A DNA stretch of 64,000 bases, taken from Leptoclinus maculatus. Taxonomy: Eukaryota; Chordata; Actinopteri; Perciformes; Stichaeidae. The stretch spans positions 5,448,393-5,512,392 of the forward strand of contig JAVDOI010000019.1 of NCBI GenBank assembly GCA_032191485.1. The letters are read 5' to 3'. The translations under genes were made by a program, and so were the position numbers. The notes under the pieces were generated by a model. The model searched no databases and was not told the origin of the DNA. It saw only the letters and a list, made by a program, of their open reading frames with translations. Below are positions 59,981 through 64,000 of this stretch, in pieces (position 1 is the first letter of the stretch; the number at the start of each line of letters is the position of its first letter).

Positions 59981-60069
59981 TGTTAAACCAGTGGCGGCTG
60001 GTGGAACATGTTCTTGGTAGGGCTGTGCCACATCCAATCAATTTCAGCAAACATCCCAGAATGATTTAA

Positions 60070-62022
60070 CCTGTTGGGTCCTAGACGATTTTTGGACAAA
60101 TTTTCGAAAATATTGTACACATACGCAAAGGGCCCAACTACAAGGTATATGTGAACCATTGCAAAGAATTATTAACACTAAGAAGGGTTTGCTCATATGA
60201 TTTGAGTAAATAGGTTCAGTACATTACTGGTTAATGGCTGCTGAAGATGGAACTGTCAGGATCCCTGTCTGACCCATTGTGTGTTAACCTCTGTTTCCCC
60301 CCAATCTCCTCTCCTCATGTGTCTGTCATTCCCCTGTTTGTTGTTGTTTGCCATGTGCTCGGTGTTTGTTTTCCTGATCCTGCCTCCAGACGACTCCCTT
60401 GGCCACACCCCTGATTGGTGGACAGCTGCAGTCTATCTGGCTCGTAACCACCTGATCCTGATCCCACTGATCACCACCTGGCACCTTATCAACCCTGGTC
60501 CTGCAGGCGTGGGGTGTCAGTCCGTATCGTCTTCTGCCTCGGTAGTCTTCCCACCGTTCAGTAAGTTGTCTTGACTTGACTTTCTCTGGACTAACATATT
60601 TCCTCTCCGCTACGTGTGCAGGATTCCTGCTGAGCCACCAGTCTGCGGTGTCGAGCCACGGGACATCACACCGCCGACCAGCCTACTCTCCGGTGTCGAG
60701 CCACGGGACTCACATCGTGATCTGCCTGCCCACCTGTGTCGGACCACGGGCTCCACACATCCCCGCCTTTAAACTGGGCGAAATAAAATCTGTTTCACCA
60801 GACTCTGTCTCCTGTGGTTCTGCTATTGGGTCCTCATCCTGAACTCCCGCGACAGGAACACAGCCCTATGTCAAATTCGTATGGTGAGAAAGCACTATTA
60901 TTCATAATGCAATATTAAATTAGGCAGGGTAAAGCCTAAAACCCACCCACCATCATAGCAAATGATGGCAGTAGTCACCTACAAAAGAATTTGAGTGAAT
61001 AGAGTGAAGTAGGCCCGAGCAAGAGACATAAACGTGTACGAGAGGTCACGAGAGGTCGTCATGTCAGAAACAGCCTCTCCAGCTGTTCCATTGTACTTTT
61101 AGGAGCTAAATAACTATATATTTAACTTCCTTTATCCTTCTACATGCTCAATCTATCACATACAGCAGTTAGAAATCATTTTGGAGAGCTGGAACCGTCT
61201 CCAAAGCTCTCCAAGCCGGCGAGCTACGGGAGGATTGCGCAATAGCTGGTGTGTATTGGGCCGTTGTAGAGCCCCTGATTGGTCGATTTTCGTTTTTTTT
61301 CGCTCTGTGCACGTGGCTGCATGTGGCCAATCGAATGGCGTTAACAGATTTACCAGGAAGTGTTTAGTTTTCCGAAAAAATCCGATCTACGCCGAAGTGC
61401 CGGCGCGTAAACAGCCGAGACTGCCTTGCTGCAAACTTGTCCCCCCGCGTGTGTGACCCCCCTTCCTTTGTTCCACAACGTTTTTTACAACTGAAATGGA
61501 CAGCAGGAGCCGTTTCTGCGGTCAAAAAGGACTATAAGGACACTGTTTGATGATTTTGCTTCAAAACTGTGAGTACCATCCCATAATTATTTGGCTGAGT
61601 TATTGTTGCTGGGGGCTGCTGTCCCCCCGGTCAACTTTGAAGGGTTTCCCAGAGAGGGAATTGGGGATGTAGGTTCGAAGCGTGCTTGAATGCTACGGCT
61701 GCTAACTACATAGCATTAAGCTCTCAGGTTGATTTGCGTCTTTTGAGAGGCTATTTCGGGTGCGTATGTCGGCCGAATGAACGCGAAAAAGTGACGATAT
61801 TTAGCACGAGGCTAGGAATGTTGTCTTAGATTGTGTTTTATTGTGTTTTGAGTGTGTAAAGTGTTACACATGCTTCGGTTCATGAGAAATTCTTCGTTCA
61901 AACGCTATGCTCCATGGTTGTGGAAATATTATATTTGCTACCGAAAATAGCTTTCTTCGGTACCAGTCGGTACCAATCGGTACCACTAGGCGCCCGGTAG
62001 GGCGCCTCTCGGTCTAGAAAGG
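60070..62022 (+). mobile_element. piggyBac-like element, copy 4, nested in hAT and carrying an LTR
   Basis: Flanked by TTAA at 60066-60069 and 62023-62026. After subtracting the LTR insertion it is about 1.35 kb, matching the other copies. Its right end has three tandem CGGTACCA units followed by CTCGGTCTAGAAAGG. Confidence 0.85.
60249..60859 (+). mobile_element. Solo LTR with 5-bp target duplication
   Basis: The LTR spans 60254-60854, begins TGTCAGGATCCC and ends CCCGCGACA, and is flanked by GGAAC on both sides (60249-60253 and 60855-60859). An AATAAA lies near 60780. The 5-bp duplication and TG...CA ends indicate an LTR retrotransposon (gypsy type likely) reduced to one LTR by recombination. 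Confidence 0.92.
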
Positions 62023-62149
62023 TTAATGCAAACAAATTAAGGTATCAAACACGCATTACTACTTTGCAGTTAAATATTTAACATTCATTCCAACACGAAA
62101 AAAAGCAGTAAATAACACTTTGACAAACACGTCATCTTATTTTAGTCAC

Positions 62150-62285
62150 CCTCACAGGGAATTCAGTATAATAATATATATATCATATAATATTCTGTAT
62201 AATATAATAATATATATATATCATATAATAATATTCAGTATAATATAATAATATATATATCATATAATAATATTCACTAAAATAT

Positions 62286-62329
<44 letters not shown>

Positions 62330-62350
62330 ATTATTTATATATAACTATAT
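62150..62350. repeat. AT/AC microsatellite cluster
   Basis: Repeated aatatatatatcatataata units, a 33-bp (AC)n run (about 62287-62319) and adjacent TATATA, all inside the hAT element. Confidence 0.9.
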
Positions 62351-62658
62351 ATCCATTTCTCAGACAGGTGCTTCATGTCCCTCACTCCCTAACTGTCCAT
62401 GCTGGTTCTGTCCCCGTTGTTATAAAAAGCTAAATAAGTTATTATCATGACATCATCCAGCTAGCCAAACCTGTCTGGTGTACAGCTACTAGAGAAGCTT
62501 CATGTACTGCTTCTCTTTCCTGCTAGTCTGCTGTCTGATTGTGAGGTCAGGCTGATCTGGGATCAGCTCTTTCAGTAGTTTCTCCTCTCAGTTCTCCTCT
62601 CAAACGGGTCTTGGAGGAGCAGTGCTCTCCTGTAGAGACTAGTCCTGACGAGAACGCG

Positions 62659-62692
62659 CAGCTTGGGGCAGAATGAAATCTGCCCCAAGCTG
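62659..62692. repeat. Perfect 14-bp inverted repeat
   Basis: CAGCTTGGGGCAGA, a 6-base loop (atgaaa), then TCTGCCCCAAGCTG. The stem is perfect, in the right arm of the hAT element. Confidence 0.95.
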
Positions 62693-63126
62693 AATCTATT
62701 TGAGGACGCTGATTGGCTAAATTGTATGTCACTCATTTATATCTTTAGTCAGCATTAAAGCATCATTGGCTAAACTGCTTCATAGACCCGCCTCTTTGGG
62801 GCAGTTTCTCCAGCGCCCCAGCAGCTGAGACGTGCACACGAGGAGAGGACGAGCAGGAAAAGCATATATTTACCGCAGATATCATATTTTACACATATTA
62901 CTGGGTGATTCCATGTTTCAAAAACACAAATATTGTCAATTTGTATAGTTTATTATTATTATTATTTATTTTATTTTGTATTATTTGTAGCTCAAGGGGG
63001 GGCGGCGCCCTAGCGCCCTCTATGGACCAGCCGCCACTGTGTTAAACTAAGTGAGAGTTAAAAAATAAAGAAACACTGATAGTGCCTTCAGTTTGAGCTC
63101 TGTTGTTTGATTGGTTACTCTAGATA

Positions 63127-63276
63127 TCATTCAGCCTCACCTGCTGTAATCTCCCTCCCACCGTTAATATTTAAAGAGCCAACCCTCACCTTGTGCATTG
63201 AGAAATGAAAAAGAGCGGTGATGTAGACAGCTAGAAGAAACAGTAACAGAAAGATTATGTGAAACACATTCATCAT
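63127..63276 (-). pseudogene. LINE ORF2 start (endonuclease N-terminus), truncated
   Basis: Starts at ATG 63276, four bases after the ORF1 stop. A hydrophobic leader (FHIIFLLLFLLAVYITALFH) is followed by VRVGSLNINGGRE, the opening strand of L1/Tx1-type apurinic endonucleases (xVxSLNINGxR). Sequence then diverges and stops, so the endonuclease and RT are lost. Confidence 0.65.
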
Positions 63277-63280
63277 GGAC

Positions 63281-64000
63281 TCACTTAGAGGTTTTTAACC
63301 TTTTGGAACCTTTCCCTTTATCTCCCTTCTTCAGCTTTCTGAGACTCGTCATGAGCTTCTTTAGACGGAAACGTTTCTTTCCATCTAAATCATCCATATC
63401 AACCTCTTTCTGTAATGTCGTAACAGTTTTCATGAATTTGTTTGCGTCTGGAAAATAGTCTAAAACGTCTACAGTTTTCCCAAATGTTTCGTCCAGGAAG
63501 TCATTAATTTCCTCCAGTTTATACAGATCTCCACCATGAGACTGTGAGTCTGTGACAGAGAGACCGTCAGAGTCATATTCCATCTCCTCCTCCTCCTCTG
63601 GACCAGCAGCCTGACTTTGGTCAGCTTCAGCTGTCGGCCCTTTACTGCTGCCTCCTCCACTCTCCCTCATAGCTTCCTCTGCTACTTTCCTTCCCTCTAC
63701 CTCTTTCCTTTCCTCTGCTACTTTCCTTTCCTCTACTTCTTCCCTTTCCTCTGCTACTTTCCTTCCCTCTACTTCTTTCCTTTCCTCTGCTACTTTCCTT
63801 TCCTCTACTTCTTTCCTTCCCTCTACTTCTTTCCTTCCCTCTACTTCTTCCCTTTCCTCTGCTACTTTCCTTCCCTCTACTTCTTTCCTTTCCTCTGCTT
63901 CTTTCCTTCCCTCTACTTCTTCCCTTTCCTCTGCTACTTTCCTTTCCTCTGCTACTTTCCTTCCCTCTACTTCTTTCCTTTCCTCTGCTTCTTTCCTTCC
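63281..64000 (-). CDS. L1/Tx1-type LINE ORF1-like protein with coding minisatellite (partial)
   Basis: The minus-strand frame is open from the right window edge to TGA at 63281-63283, 239 codons, and must start outside. The first ~113 codons are a six-residue repeat (RKVAEE, RKEVEG, REEVEG) encoded by an 18-bp minisatellite, predicting a long charged helix or coiled coil. The C-terminal part has YKLEEINDFLDETFGKTVDV, DYFPDANKFMKTVTTLQKEV and KKRFRLKKLMTSLRKLKKGD, a module I associate with fish L1-like retrotransposon ORF1 proteins. A Glu/Asp-rich linker separates the two. The internal Met at 63670 is not needed as a start. The downstream ORF2 start supports a LINE rather than a host gene. Confidence 0.65.
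   Translation of the reverse strand, partial: GRKEAEERKEVEGRKVAEERKVAEEREEVEGRKEAEERKEVEGRKVAEEREEVEGRKEVEGRKEVEERKVAEERKEVEGRKVAEEREEVEERKVAEERKEVEGRKVAEEAMRESGGGSSKGPTAEADQSQAAGPEEEEEMEYDSDGLSVTDSQSHGGDLYKLEEINDFLDETFGKTVDVLDYFPDANKFMKTVTTLQKEVDMDDLDGKKRFRLKKLMTSLRKLKKGDKGKGSKRLKTSK

Larger units (their letters stand above)
59981..63047. mobile_element. hAT element (CAGTGGCGGCTGG family) hosting nested elements
   Basis: The element spans 59989-63039 with termini CAGTGGCGGCTGGT and its complement ACCAGCCGCCACTG. The 8-bp duplication TGTTAAAC (59981-59988 and 63040-63047) is perfect. Of its 3.05 kb, about 1.95 kb is a nested piggyBac-like element. The remainder holds AT/AC microsatellites and a 14-bp hairpin but no transposase. 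Confidence 0.93.

Overview
The window looks like teleost fish genomic DNA. Short exons carry consensus GT/AG splice sites, and the space between them is packed with fish-type DNA transposons (hAT and piggyBac-like), LTR elements, a fragment of an L1/Tx1-type LINE, long minisatellites and CA/GT microsatellites. No bacterial, plasmid or CRISPR-type feature was seen. Gene names come from recognising translated exons against remembered family sequences; no database search was possible.

Three host loci are recognisable, all on the minus strand. (1) 1-5400: exons 2-6 (partial) of a muscle-type nicotinic acetylcholine receptor alpha subunit, chrna1-like, running off the left edge. (2) 37230-52568: a chain of about 26 exons of a zzef1-like gene (giant ZZ-zinc-finger/EF-hand protein). 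It carries in-frame stops and frameshifts and lacks several exon blocks, including the ZZ fingers and the EF-hand N-terminus, so I read it as a decaying, unprocessed pseudogene. (3) 55452-59147: a transmembrane scavenger-receptor-type immune gene with two SRCR domains, one Ig-like domain, a TM exon and an acidic cytoplasmic tail; its first exon was not found.

The rest is mobile or repetitive. hAT elements with matching 8-bp target duplications lie at 749-2074, 16071-17171, 20235-21331, 43403-44631 and 59989-63039. A BED-finger hAT transposase relic lies at 31260-32518. Four copies of a ~1.36 kb non-autonomous piggyBac-like family, at least three with TTAA at both ends, lie near 6312, 33922, 52700 (inverted) and 60070. 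A 5'-truncated Ty3/gypsy element occupies about 27830-30968. Probable solo LTRs lie at 16492-17022, 46397-47632, about 51068-51831 and 60254-60854. An L1/Tx1-type LINE (ORF1 plus a truncated ORF2) enters from the right edge. A 2.4-kb polypyrimidine minisatellite fills 8815-11175, and a 36-bp minisatellite split by a retroposon fills 13440-15730.

The stretch 5400-27800 holds no exon I can defend. The host genes are not functionally linked to one another as far as the sequence shows. The most informative structures are the transposon nests, whose insertion order can be read because related copies elsewhere in the window preserve the unoccupied sites, and the zzef1 decay.
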